Shown: in pieces, positions 1-6,071 of the stretch
Layout: the number at the start of each line of letters is the position of its first letter
Numbering within the stretch: the first letter of the stretch is position 1
NCBI GenBank assembly: GCA_002409675.1
Contig: DHOB01000029.1
Span: 1 to 10,933, forward strand
From: Ruminococcaceae bacterium UBA5401
GTDB taxonomy: Bacteria; Bacillota; Clostridia; Oscillospirales; Acutalibacteraceae
Length of the DNA: 10,933 nucleotides
Direction of reading: 5' to 3'
The notes under the pieces: generated by a model
Seen by the model: the letters and a program-made list of their open reading frames with translations, nothing else
Databases searched by the model: none
Told to the model about the DNA's origin: nothing
Position numbers and translations under genes: made by a program

Positions 1-25
1 TGAAAACTGAAATGGAGGAATTGAA

Positions 26-448
26 ATGAAAAGGATCAACCTTCGGGATTACTACCCGTTCTATACATCCGACTGCTTTGTCGAAGTTCCAAATGAAGTA
101 GCGGCCCTTCTGCGTGAGTTTGAGGAGCATGAAGCGGCCTATCGTATGCGGATATACCGTCACAAAGCCTTCTATTCCCTCAACCGGAACGATGGGATAC
201 AGCGCGACGCCATGTTCCGGGACATGCTCCCCGACGAGTTCTACGAGTACAAAGTGACCATGGAGCGGCTTTATGCCGCGCTTGCCTCGCTGCCGGACAA
301 GCAGGCAAAGCGTATCTACGCTCACTACTTTCTGGGCTTGAGCAAGGCTAAAATTGCACAAGCCGAAGGGGTGAATGTCAATGCAGTGAAGGGATCAATC
401 TCCAGGGGGCTCAAAAATTTAGAAAAAATTTTGAAAAAGCCCCTGTAG
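26..448 (+). CDS. Sigma-70 region-4-like DNA-binding protein of an integrative element
   Basis: A 140-residue protein. Residues about 80 to 135 look like sigma-70 region 4: a leader helix ending at SLPDKQAKRIY, then the helix-turn-helix LSKAKIAQAEGVNVNAVKGS, then a basic amphipathic tail. The N-terminal 75 residues are rich in aromatic and charged residues and resemble no sigma region 2, so it is not a full sigma factor. Short sigma-like proteins of this kind sit just before xis and int in Tn916/Tn1549-type elements, where they are thought to act in regulating the element; the exact role here is inferred. A strong ribosome site, GGAGG, lies at 13-17, eight bases before the ATG. A long untranslated region follows it rather than the next gene. 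Confidence 0.8.
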   Translation: MKRINLRDYYPFYTSDCFVEVPNEVAALLREFEEHEAAYRMRIYRHKAFYSLNRNDGIQRDAMFRDMLPDEFYEYKVTMERLYAALASLPDKQAKRIYAHYFLGLSKAKIAQAEGVNVNAVKGSISRGLKNLEKILKKPL

Positions 449-841
449 CCCATGTCGTTTTGCCCCAAAAATGTAATGGTATATGAAGGGATTATTTTTC
501 CCTTCACCTGAACCTTGAAAACTGAATATACGGTATTTCAGGTACATTCCCCGCGCGGCCGCGAGGAGCGGCAAGCGGCGGGAGAGACGGCGCGACGATG
601 GCCCTTCATGGGCAGGAGCGATCCACGTTCTCTCCGAACCGGCTTCGGAAGGCCGGGCGCGACGACAATGTGCGGGGGACAATGATACTTTCTCACGACC
701 TCCCACGGACTTGAGGAGGAGCCTCTGTGGTATGCGTATCCACCGGCAATGGAAAGCGGTATCTGCGGAGCTATGATGCGGCAAAACCGGCCGCAGCCTG
801 AAATATCCCCCCTGCCGGGGCGCGTGGCAAATACGGCAGAA

Positions 842-909
842 CATCGGCATCAGAGTTCATGGGCTGGCCCTGTCCAATAAAGGGCCAGCCTATTCCTGTG
901 GTGCCGATG
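842..909 (+). ncRNA. Long stem-loop upstream of xis (candidate structured RNA element)
   Basis: CATCGGCA at 842-849 pairs exactly with TGCCGATG at 902-909. Inside, GGCTGGCCCT at 862-871 pairs exactly with AGGGCCAGCC at 881-890, and the inner stem extends to 13 pairs (859-871 with 881-893) if one G-U is allowed. The loop is nine bases and an asymmetric internal loop separates the two stems. No U-tract follows, so it is not a classic intrinsic terminator. It lies about 120 bases before the xis start. It could be an RNA regulatory element or, as DNA, a protein binding site or a processing site for single-stranded DNA. Confidence 0.45.
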
Positions 910-927
910 AAAATCGTCAAATTCAGT

Positions 928-954
928 TTGCTTGCGACAACATTGATTTATGAT
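928..954 (+). promoter_or_regulatory. Possible weak promoter for xis-int
   Basis: TATGAT at 949-954 matches a -10 box well. The only nearby -35 is TTGCTT at 928-933, with a short 15-base spacer, or GTTTGC at 926-931 with 17 bases. It lies about 75 bases before the xis start, directly after the long stem-loop. A weak, regulated promoter is plausible for an excision module, but the match is modest. Confidence 0.3.
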
Positions 955-1030
955 AGCGTTCTGCTTTACCATAGGGGTGCAAGACACAAACAGCGCGCTG
1001 TCGGTCAAACTGAGAAGAAAGGAGTATCCC

Positions 1031-1243
1031 ATGAGCAACGCTGTAACCGATAGCATCCGAAATGCTCCCGCTTCCGCGAAAAGGACCTACAAGGTAGAGG
1101 AAATTTCCAAAATGCTGGGAATTGGCCGTTCTTCCGCATACAACCTTGTCAGGGAGGGACATTTCAAAACAGTACGCATCGGTACGTCCATACGGGTATC
1201 AAAAAAGTCCTTCGACGAGTGGTTGGATAGCCAGAATTTATGA
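1031..1243 (+). CDS. xis: Excisionase (Xis), HTH family
   Basis: A 70-residue basic protein of the MerR-like 'excisionase family' (the Tn916 Xis type). Such proteins bind and bend DNA at the element ends and steer the integrase towards excision. Residues about 20 to 66 form the winged helix-turn-helix: YKVEEISKMLGIGRSSAYNL, then VREGHFKTVRIGTSIRV as the wing, then KKSFDEWLDSQ as the closing helix. The frame is open further upstream, but this ATG is chosen because AAAGGAG lies seven bases before it and the family begins near here. The stop lies 25 bases before the integrase start, consistent with co-transcription. Confidence 0.85.
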   Translation: MSNAVTDSIRNAPASAKRTYKVEEISKMLGIGRSSAYNLVREGHFKTVRIGTSIRVSKKSFDEWLDSQNL

Positions 1244-1268
1244 CTACTCAAACAGGAGGAACAAAAGT

Positions 1269-2666
1269 ATGGCTGCCATCATCAAACGCAAAAAAGCGTA
1301 TTCCATTGTTTACAATTTTACCGATGAAAGCGGTGAGGTTAGGCAAAAGTGGGAAACATGGCATACTTACAAAGAAGCTCTCAAACGCAAGTCCGAAGTA
1401 GAAAATGGGATTCTGACCGGAACATTCATCGAACCGACCGGACAGAAAGTTTCCGATTTTCTGCATGATTTCGTCTCAATCTATGGCGAGAAAAAATGGG
1501 GCGTTTCCATGTACGATGCCAGCTGCGCTCTGATTGCAAATTACATCAATCCCATCATCGGCGACATGAAGATCCAGTCCATCACACCGAGAATGGTGGA
1601 CAAGTACATTAAGGTCCTGGGGAAAACGCCCTGCGTAGCAGTTCGGACACGGAAGCCCGCCACACAATTTGTAACGGACAAGACCATAGAAAAAATCGTC
1701 AAATTGCTGCGCTGTGCCTTCGGGCAGGCAGTGCGCTGGGAACTCATTGGAAAGAATCCGTTTCAGAACCCTATCATCACAAAGACGGAGTATAAGAAGC
1801 GGGCGATCTGGACGGCCGACATGATTCGGAAAGCACTGGACCAGTGCACAGACAGCAAGCTGTACGTTGCCATGAATCTGTCGTTCGCCTGTTCCCTGCG
1901 CATGGGTGAAATCCTCGGGCTGACTTGGAACAACGTCCATATTACCGACGAAGACATTGCAAATGACGATGCCTGGGTTTACATCGACAAAGAGTTGACG
2001 CGGGCCTCAAAGCGCGCCATTGAGATGCTGGGGAAGAAGGACATCTACTATATCTTCAAGCCGCTCATGAGCAATACGAGCACCCGCCTGATCTTAAAAA
2101 AGCCGAAGACAGAATCCAGTATCCGCAAAATCTGGCTGCCCAAAACGCTTGCCTACATTCTGCGGAAGTGGAAAGAAAGCCAGGACGAGTTGAAAGGGTT
2201 CTTAGGGGACGAGTACCAGGATTTCAACCTGGTCGTGGCGCAGTCCAACGGACGGCCCTGTGAGGAACGCATCATCTTAAAAGAATTTTCCAAGTTACGG
2301 AAAAAAGCCGGATTACCCAGCGTCGTGTTCCACAGCCTCCGGCATTCCAGCACGACCTATAAGCTGAAACTCAATCACGGCGACCTGAAGGCGACGCAAG
2401 GGGATACCGGCCATGCCGACCTCGATATGATTACCAAAGTCTATGCTCACATCTTGGATGAGGACCGTAAGGTCAATGCTCAGAGATTTGAGTCCGCGTT
2501 CTATGCAAACCCCGATCTCCGAACCGTGAAGCCGCCTCAGGAACAGCCGCAGCAGCCTGCGGTGGACGTAAAGGCGCTCGCGGAGCAGCTTTCCAAATCG
2601 CCGGAATTGCTCCAGACGCTGTCCCTGCTGCTTGCCGCGCAAAGCCGGCCTCAAAAGGCTTGCTGA
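1269..2666 (+). CDS. int: Tyrosine site-specific integrase
   Basis: A 465-residue tyrosine recombinase that would integrate and excise the element. Residues 1-60 look like the arm-binding N-terminal domain, about 62-165 the SAM-like core-binding domain, and about 175-400 the catalytic domain. All catalytic positions are visible: R211 in SLRMGEILGL, K280 in the PKTESSIR strand, H355 and R358 in HSLRH, H382 in GHAD, and nucleophile Y392 in VYAH. The frame is open upstream into xis, but this ATG has AGGAGG at 1254-1259 and starts the typical MAAIIKRKKAYSIVY sequence. After Y392 comes an unusually long tail of about 70 residues, rich in Pro and Gln and then in Leu, whose role I cannot assign. The gene reads towards the tRNA-Arg gene, the likely target. 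Confidence 0.93.
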   Translation: MAAIIKRKKAYSIVYNFTDESGEVRQKWETWHTYKEALKRKSEVENGILTGTFIEPTGQKVSDFLHDFVSIYGEKKWGVSMYDASCALIANYINPIIGDMKIQSITPRMVDKYIKVLGKTPCVAVRTRKPATQFVTDKTIEKIVKLLRCAFGQAVRWELIGKNPFQNPIITKTEYKKRAIWTADMIRKALDQCTDSKLYVAMNLSFACSLRMGEILGLTWNNVHITDEDIANDDAWVYIDKELTRASKRAIEMLGKKDIYYIFKPLMSNTSTRLILKKPKTESSIRKIWLPKTLAYILRKWKESQDELKGFLGDEYQDFNLVVAQSNGRPCEERIILKEFSKLRKKAGLPSVVFHSLRHSSTTYKLKLNHGDLKATQGDTGHADLDMITKVYAHILDEDRKVNAQRFESAFYANPDLRTVKPPQEQPQQPAVDVKALAEQLSKSPELLQTLSLLLAAQSRPQKAC

Positions 2667-2673
2667 CGCGCTC

Positions 2674-2733
2674 TTAGCAAAAAAACGAAATTTCTTAGCA
2701 AGCCCTCAAAAACCGTTCAAATCCTATTAGCAA
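2674..2733 (+). repeat. Three TTAGCAA direct repeats beyond int (candidate integrase arm sites)
   Basis: TTAGCAA occurs at 2674-2680, 2695-2701 and 2727-2733. The spacings of 21 and 32 bases are close to two and three helical turns, so the sites would lie on one face of the DNA. An inverted relative, TTGCTGA, starts at 2660, overlapping the int stop. Short phased repeats between int and the attachment core are what arm-type integrase sites look like in lambda and Tn916. Binding by this integrase is inferred. Confidence 0.5.
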
Positions 2734-2780
2734 ACTGCTTGTCGCCCCCGGGACAAAAATCCATCCTGCCAAAGGAGCGG

Positions 2781-2820
2781 AAAATAAAGAAAAGCGCCGA
2801 AAAACCTTGATTTTACGGCG
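2781..2820 (-). terminator. Intrinsic terminator of the tRNA-Arg transcript
   Basis: Read on the minus strand, CGCCG (2816-2820) pairs with CGGCG (2795-2799). The stem continues as AAAA/TTTT with one bulged base and is followed by a T-rich run (complement of 2781-2793). It begins four bases after the encoded CCA of the tRNA. It ends transcription before the oppositely oriented integrase gene. Confidence 0.75.
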
Positions 2821-2824
2821 TTTG

Positions 2825-2901
<77 letters not shown>

Positions 2902-2941
2902 TTATGAAATTTTAGGGCTAAATGGATTTGAACGATCTGCC

Positions 2942-2982
2942 GCTTAGGAGGCAGTCGCTCTATCCAGCTGCGCTACGGAGAC
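2942..2982 (-). pseudogene. Truncated tRNA-Arg(CCT), 5' half (inner copy)
   Basis: Exact copy of the first 41 nt of the intact tRNA: acceptor 5' strand, D arm, anticodon CCT and loop. No matching 3' half follows: the next bases lack an acceptor strand complementary to GTCTCCG and a T stem of full length. It cannot give a functional tRNA, but it is probably transcribed as part of the leader of the intact gene. Confidence 0.85.
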
Positions 2983-3022
2983 TTATGAAATTTTAGGGCT
3001 AAATGGATTTGAACGATCTACC

Positions 3023-3063
3023 GCTTAGGAGGCAGTCGCTCTATCCAGCTGCGCTACGGAGAC
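3023..3063 (-). pseudogene. Truncated tRNA-Arg(CCT), 5' half (promoter-proximal copy)
   Basis: A second exact 41-nt copy, directly behind the tRNA promoter. By position this is most likely the original 5' half of the chromosomal gene, now cut off from its 3' half; the copy in the intact gene would then have come in by recombination. That order of events is inferred. Confidence 0.8.
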
Positions 3064-3070
3064 GGATTTT

Positions 3071-3093
3071 GTTCCCGCCGTTGCGGCCGGAAC
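3071..3093 (-). other. Hairpin in the tRNA leader
   Basis: GTTCC at 3071-3075 pairs with GGAAC at 3089-3093, and GCCG with CGGC inside, leaving a three-base loop. It lies between the promoter and the first half-tRNA, so it would form in the 5' leader of the transcript. It may shape processing of the leader; no T-tract follows it. Confidence 0.4.
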
Positions 3094-3102
3094 AGCGTCC
3101 TT

Positions 3103-3131
3103 ATTATAGGATGAAACCTCTTTTTTGTCAA
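3103..3131 (-). promoter_or_regulatory. Consensus promoter for the tRNA-Arg locus
   Basis: On the minus strand a perfect -35 TTGACA (3126-3131) and a perfect -10 TATAAT (3103-3108) are separated by 17 bases. Such a strong promoter is normal for tRNA genes. It now drives two half-tRNAs before the intact tRNA. Its -35 lies only about 10 bases after the stop codon of the upstream lipoprotein gene, with no terminator between. Confidence 0.9.
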
Positions 3132-3140
3132 ATGGCGGGC

Positions 3141-4337
3141 TCAGTCCGTCCGTTTTTTGACGTCCTCGGCGTACATTTTCCGCAGGGTGGTGGGGTCCGC
3201 GATGCCGGTGGCGGGCAGGCCGTTCAAAAGCTGAAAGTCCTTCACGCTCTGCTCCGTGCCATCCCCAAACAGGCCGGTCGGCTTCATGAACATATAGCCC
3301 AGCTCTTTAAGGCGGTTCTGCATCTTCAGCACGTCGTCGTTCTGCATGCCCTTCTTCAGCGTCTGGTTCAGGTTCAGGCTGCTGCTGGAGGCCGGCGCCG
3401 AGGACTGCGCCTCGGTGGGCTCCGCCTGCCCGGAGGAAGTGCCCCGCAGCAGCTCCGGGTGAACCGTCCCGGCCATGAAGCTCACGGCCTCAATCATATT
3501 TTCGCCCTGCAGGCGCATCCAGTTCGGGTCCATCTCATAGACTTTGCCGCTCTTGACCGCCGCCAGCTTCTGGTACTGGGGGGAAGCGGCGAGCTTCGCC
3601 TTGACCCCCTTGGCGCAGAAGAGATAGGCCGGGTTGGAGATGGCGAGCGACTGGGCCGAAATTTTCCCGTCCTTGCCGCTGTCCGCCACATTGGTCAGGC
3701 CCGCGGCCTCCACCAGGCTGCCCGCGAACGTGTCGCCGGTGGCGGCGCCGCCCTGGGCGTCGGTCAGGTACGCCGCCGTAATCGGCGTGTTCCCTTTTTT
3801 GGACACGCGGGTGATGTCGTCGAGGGTCTCCAGCATATCCTGCGCTGATTCCTTCCCTTTGTCATGGCCGGTCTCCGCGCCTTTCAGCGCTTCGCCGACC
3901 TCGGAATACAGGCGGGCGAGGTCGGCCCGGCCGGCCGCGGGCTTCAGCACGAGCACGGAGATTCCCGCGCCCTTCATCGCCTGCTGCTGCGCCTCGGTCA
4001 AAGGCGAGTCCGCAAACACAAGGTCGGCGCCGAGGCCCTTGATTTTCTTGGCGTCGTCCGCCGTCACGTTCGGCAGCGCGGCGAGGTCCGGCTGCGTGCA
4101 GGCGGCGCTTTTGGCCTTCAGCGAAATTTCATACCCCAGCTCCAGAATCACGTCGGCCACGTTCTGCGAAAGCACCGCCGCGCCGGAGGGCGGGTTGCGG
4201 AGGGTGACCGACCCGACGGTCACGGGGTAATCGGCGGCGCCCGCGCCGGAAGAAATGTTGTTTTTGGACCCGCATCCGGCAAGATACGGCAGGAAAAGCA
4301 CGGCGCACAGCAGAGCGGCGATGCACTTTTTCAGCAT
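3141..4337 (-). CDS. Lipoprotein: BtuF/FhuD-like binding domain fused to a peptidoglycan-binding domain
   Basis: A 398-residue exported lipoprotein. Residues 1-21 are a signal peptide ending in the lipobox L19-A20-G21-C22. Residues about 38-297 resemble the periplasmic-binding fold of cobalamin, siderophore and heme ABC transporters (TroA/BtuF/FhuD type): DVILELGYEI, LGADLVFADSPL, GDTFAGSLVEAAGLTNVAD, and VKSGKVYEMDPNWM near the domain end. A linker rich in Ser, Ala and Gln (300-324) leads to a PG_binding_1 repeat (about 327-389, LKKGMQNDDVLKMQNRLKELGY to FQLLNGLPATGIADPTT). That tail should hold the protein on the cell wall. No permease or ATPase gene is adjacent, so it is either an orphan receptor or a wall-bound binding protein with another role. 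The ATG at 4337 is chosen over the longer frame because AAAGGAGAG precedes it and the signal peptide starts here. Confidence 0.8.
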   Translation of the reverse strand: MLKKCIAALLCAVLFLPYLAGCGSKNNISSGAGAADYPVTVGSVTLRNPPSGAAVLSQNVADVILELGYEISLKAKSAACTQPDLAALPNVTADDAKKIKGLGADLVFADSPLTEAQQQAMKGAGISVLVLKPAAGRADLARLYSEVGEALKGAETGHDKGKESAQDMLETLDDITRVSKKGNTPITAAYLTDAQGGAATGDTFAGSLVEAAGLTNVADSGKDGKISAQSLAISNPAYLFCAKGVKAKLAASPQYQKLAAVKSGKVYEMDPNWMRLQGENMIEAVSFMAGTVHPELLRGTSSGQAEPTEAQSSAPASSSSLNLNQTLKKGMQNDDVLKMQNRLKELGYMFMKPTGLFGDGTEQSVKDFQLLNGLPATGIADPTTLRKMYAEDVKKRTD

Positions 4338-4438
4338 AAGGCTCTCCTTTCTTCGCTTCGGGCCGGCAAAACGGCCCCGTTTCCGCCTTCGCTCCGCGCG
4401 AAAACAGGCCGATTTTGTCGCAGACCGCAATGTTTTTT

Positions 4439-4468
4439 ATTGTACCCTGCGCGGGGATTCTCTGTCAA
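4439..4468 (-). promoter_or_regulatory. Promoter of the binding-protein lipoprotein gene
   Basis: On the minus strand a perfect -35 TTGACA (4463-4468) and -10 TACAAT (4439-4444) are 18 bases apart. The predicted start near 4432 gives a leader of about 95 bases with a GC-rich hairpin around 4360-4380. The leader is too short for a cobalamin riboswitch, and I see no such motif. Confidence 0.8.
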
Positions 4469-4483
4469 GGCCGGCCCGGCAGG

Positions 4484-4512
4484 TTGCGGGCGGACCCAAA
4501 GTCTGGTATGAT
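4484..4512 (+). promoter_or_regulatory. Promoter of the divergent lipoprotein gene
   Basis: -35 TTGCGG (4484-4489) and -10 TATGAT (4507-4512) are 17 bases apart, with TGG directly before the -10 giving an extended -10. The -35 lies only 15 bases from the -35 of the opposite promoter, so the two divergent genes could share a regulator. Confidence 0.65.
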
Positions 4513-4535
4513 AAAATTGGAAAAGAGGGTGCTCC

Positions 4536-5414
4536 ATGAAATTCCGCAAGATTCTGGCCGGCCTGGCGGCCGCCTCCGTCTGCGCGCTCGCCGTCTGCTC
4601 CGGCTGCCGGGCCGGCGCGGGCAGCCCGGCGGGCTCCGCCCCGGCCTCCGGCACGTCCGGCGGGCCCGACGCGGGCGTCCTGTTCCGCGAGGCGAAAACC
4701 GCGGCCGAAACCATGAAAAGCTGCGAGGCGACGTTTTCCAGCTCGCTGGTCTTCACGGCCGGCGAAAAGCGGCACTCGTTCCGCTCCGGCGGCAGCGCCG
4801 TTTTCACCGCGGAGCCGTTCGCCCTCCGGTCCGTGCGCTCTTCGCAGGAAGACGGGCTTTCCGGCCGGGCGGAGACCTACACGGTCGCGGAGAACGGCAG
4901 CCTCTGGTTCTACGGCCGCGGCGCCGACGGAGCCTGGCGCAAGGCCGAAGAGCCGGGGCTGGACACCTCCCCGCTCGCGCAGATTGAAATCCTCGGCCTG
5001 CTGAACAGCGCCGAGCAGGAAAAATACGTGCGCGAGACGCAGGCGGATTCCCGCCCGGCCCATAAGATAGAGCTGAGGCTGAAAAGCGAGGTCCTGCGCA
5101 GCACCATCGAGACCGTCGCCGCCGCCTCCGGCATCGGCAGCGGCTCCCGCACCCTCGTCCAGGCTCTGCTGGAGAGCGCGCCGCCCGTCTACGCCTACGC
5201 CTACATCGACGCGCGGGACGGCCGCCTCCTCCGCCTGGAGCTGGACGCGGCGGACACCGTGGACCGCCTGTTCCGCGGCATCGACGGAAGCAGCGTGAAA
5301 ATCCGCGTCTCCGAATGCAGCGTCTCCGGCGGCCTCTCAAAGGTGAACGGCGCGCCGCCCGTCCGCCTGCCGGACGAAGTCCAAAAAGCCGCCGCGGTGC
5401 AGGCGCAGGGCTGA
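4536..5414 (+). CDS. Secreted lipoprotein, possibly LolA/LppX-like (DUF6612-type)
   Basis: A 292-residue predicted lipoprotein. A basic start (KFRK) and hydrophobic stretch end in VCSGC; the lipidated residue is probably C24, although the lipobox is imperfect, with Cys where Leu is usual. A low-complexity Ala/Gly/Ser/Pro spacer (25-46) follows. The mature part begins with LFREAKTAAETMKSCEATFSSSLVF and alternates strands such as AETYTVAENGSLWFYGRG and VYAYAYIDARDGRLLRLELD. This pattern is seen in Firmicute lipoproteins with the curved beta-sheet LolA/LppX fold, which hold hydrophobic ligands. The family call is by general resemblance only and the ligand is unknown. A GAGGG ribosome site lies eight bases before the ATG. 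It is divergent from the binding-protein gene and convergent with the DUF436 gene, ten bases away and without an obvious terminator. Confidence 0.7.
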   Translation: MKFRKILAGLAAASVCALAVCSGCRAGAGSPAGSAPASGTSGGPDAGVLFREAKTAAETMKSCEATFSSSLVFTAGEKRHSFRSGGSAVFTAEPFALRSVRSSQEDGLSGRAETYTVAENGSLWFYGRGADGAWRKAEEPGLDTSPLAQIEILGLLNSAEQEKYVRETQADSRPAHKIELRLKSEVLRSTIETVAAASGIGSGSRTLVQALLESAPPVYAYAYIDARDGRLLRLELDAADTVDRLFRGIDGSSVKIRVSECSVSGGLSKVNGAPPVRLPDEVQKAAAVQAQG

Positions 5415-5424
5415 GGCGCGGCTT

Positions 5425-5979
5425 TCAGGTCAGGCGGACGTCGTAGTGGGCGCGCTCGCCGCCGATATACTTCGGGCGCGTGCGCGCGCAGACCAGGTTG
5501 GCCTGACCGATCTTTTTGACGGAAAGCCGCACCGGCACCGCCACGGGCATCAGATGCATGCCGATCAGCGTGTCGCCGATGTCCATGCCGGCCCGCGCCG
5601 CGTGAAGCTCCTCCACCGCCGCGGGATGCTCAAACGCATGGTATGCGGCCGTGGCGAACGACCCGCCGGCTTTCGGCTGGGGCACGGCGTTCACGACGGG
5701 CAGGCGGTACTTTTCGGCGGCGGCCCGCTCCACAATCAGCGCGCGGTTCAGGTGCTCGCAGCACTGGGCCGCGAGGTAAACCCCTTTCTCTTTCAGGGCG
5801 AAGTAAATGGGGTGAAACACGGCGTCGGCAATCTCCGTGCTGGAAAACGTGCCGATGTCGTGGCCTCCGATTTCGCTGGACGAGCATCCGACAACGAAAA
5901 TATCCCCCTGTTTGAGGTCTGCAATTTTCAGCAGCTCGGCGACCGCGGCAGCGGCCTGGCCGGCGATTTCTTCATACAT
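5425..5979 (-). CDS. ywlG: YwlG/DUF436 family protein (TIGR01440)
   Basis: A 184-residue cytoplasmic protein that matches the conserved Firmicute YwlG family along its full length. Key blocks are GCSSSEIGGHDIGTFSS (31-47), LAAQCCEHLNRALIVERAAAEKY (69-91), VNAVPQPKAGGSFATAAY (96-113), GMDIGDTLIGMHL (131-143) and the C-terminal RPKYIGGERAHYD. The conserved Cys, His and Glu suggest metal or nucleotide chemistry, but to my knowledge the reaction is not established. The frame is open another 276 bases upstream, but that part overlaps the ComFB gene and has no family character; the ATG at 5979 begins the conserved MYEEI. GGAAGG lies rather far (about 15 bases) upstream. The gene follows comFB by 92 bases, which hold a strong hairpin. 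Confidence 0.85.
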   Translation of the reverse strand: MYEEIAGQAAAAVAELLKIADLKQGDIFVVGCSSSEIGGHDIGTFSSTEIADAVFHPIYFALKEKGVYLAAQCCEHLNRALIVERAAAEKYRLPVVNAVPQPKAGGSFATAAYHAFEHPAAVEELHAARAGMDIGDTLIGMHLMPVAVPVRLSVKKIGQANLVCARTRPKYIGGERAHYDVRLT

Positions 5980-6026
5980 GGACGAAAGCACTTCCTTCCT
6001 GCCCGGCGGGGCGCTTCGGGCTTTCC

Positions 6027-6060
6027 GCCGTCCCCCGGCCCGCCGGATGCGGGGGACGGC
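6027..6060 (-). other. Perfect 10-bp hairpin between comFB and ywlG
   Basis: GCCGTCCCCC (6027-6036) is the exact complement of GGGGGACGGC (6051-6060), around a 14-base GC-rich loop. On the minus strand it lies just after the comFB stop, but the following bases are GGAAAGCCCG, without a U-tract. It may stabilise or process the mRNA end, or act as a weak terminator. Confidence 0.5.
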
Positions 6061-6071
6061 CCGCGCACGGT

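Larger units (their letters stand above)
449..1030 (+). other. Gene-free, hairpin-rich stretch between the sigma-like gene and xis
   Basis: No credible gene fits this 582-base stretch. The open frames on both strands lack ribosome sites and have compositionally odd, Arg/Pro/Ser-rich products. It holds many inverted repeats: 484-490 with 500-506; 581-587 with 629-635, enclosing 601-604 with 610-613; 639-645 with 650-656 closing a CGGA tetraloop; 777-782 with 790-795; and a long stem at 842-909. A 10-base direct repeat GGCGCGACGA occurs at 589-598 and 656-665. The likely meaning is a structured leader or small RNA read towards xis, possibly controlling excision. That is an inference; I cannot match it to a named RNA family. 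Confidence 0.55.
1..2790. mobile_element. End of an integrative element (ICE/IME), partial
   Basis: The genes run sigma-like regulator, gene-free structured stretch, excisionase, tyrosine integrase, then a tRNA gene. This is the recombination end of clostridial Tn916/Tn1549-like integrative elements, and the integrase lies directly next to a tRNA gene, the usual target of such enzymes. Codon use is more balanced and AT-richer than in the GC-rich genes to the right, which fits acquired DNA. The rest of the element lies beyond base 1. The right boundary is uncertain: it could lie between the integrase stop and the tRNA terminator, or inside the tRNA if the element supplied its 3' half. No transfer genes are visible, so conjugative ability is inferred only from the family. 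Confidence 0.8.
2902..3063 (-). repeat. Two tandem 81-bp units: tRNA-Arg 5' half plus foreign 40 bp
   Basis: Units 2902-2982 and 2983-3063 are identical except for one base (G at 2939, A at 3020). On the minus strand each starts with the first 41 nt of the tRNA, through the anticodon loop, exactly matching 2861-2901. It then switches to an unrelated AT-rich segment of about 40 bp that contains TTCAAAT but cannot pair with the tRNA 5' acceptor strand. The breakpoint in the anticodon stem-loop is typical of tyrosine-recombinase crossover sites. The array therefore looks like attachment-site scars from earlier insertions, or one scar duplicated by slippage. Confidence 0.85.

Noticed and set aside
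419..850. Minus-strand open frame of 143 codons over the gene-free stretch
   Set aside because: No ribosome site, Arg/Pro/Ser/His-rich product without any domain character, overlaps the 3' end of the sigma-like gene, and the DNA is better explained by hairpins.
2902..3063. CRISPR array from the regularly spaced repeats
   Set aside because: The repeats are tRNA halves and the intervening segments are identical to each other, so there are no unique spacers and no cas genes.
2942..3063. Two additional functional tRNA genes
   Set aside because: Neither copy has a 3' acceptor strand that pairs with GTCTCCG, and the T stem is mismatched.
3003..3848. Plus-strand open frame opposite the binding-protein gene
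   Set aside because: Starts inside the tRNA-half repeat, is rich in Arg, Gly, Leu and His, and is the GC-rich antisense shadow of the lipoprotein gene.
4338..4436. Possible cobalamin riboswitch in the leader of the binding-protein gene
   Set aside because: The leader is only about 95 bases and lacks the conserved B12-box; only a GC-rich hairpin is visible.
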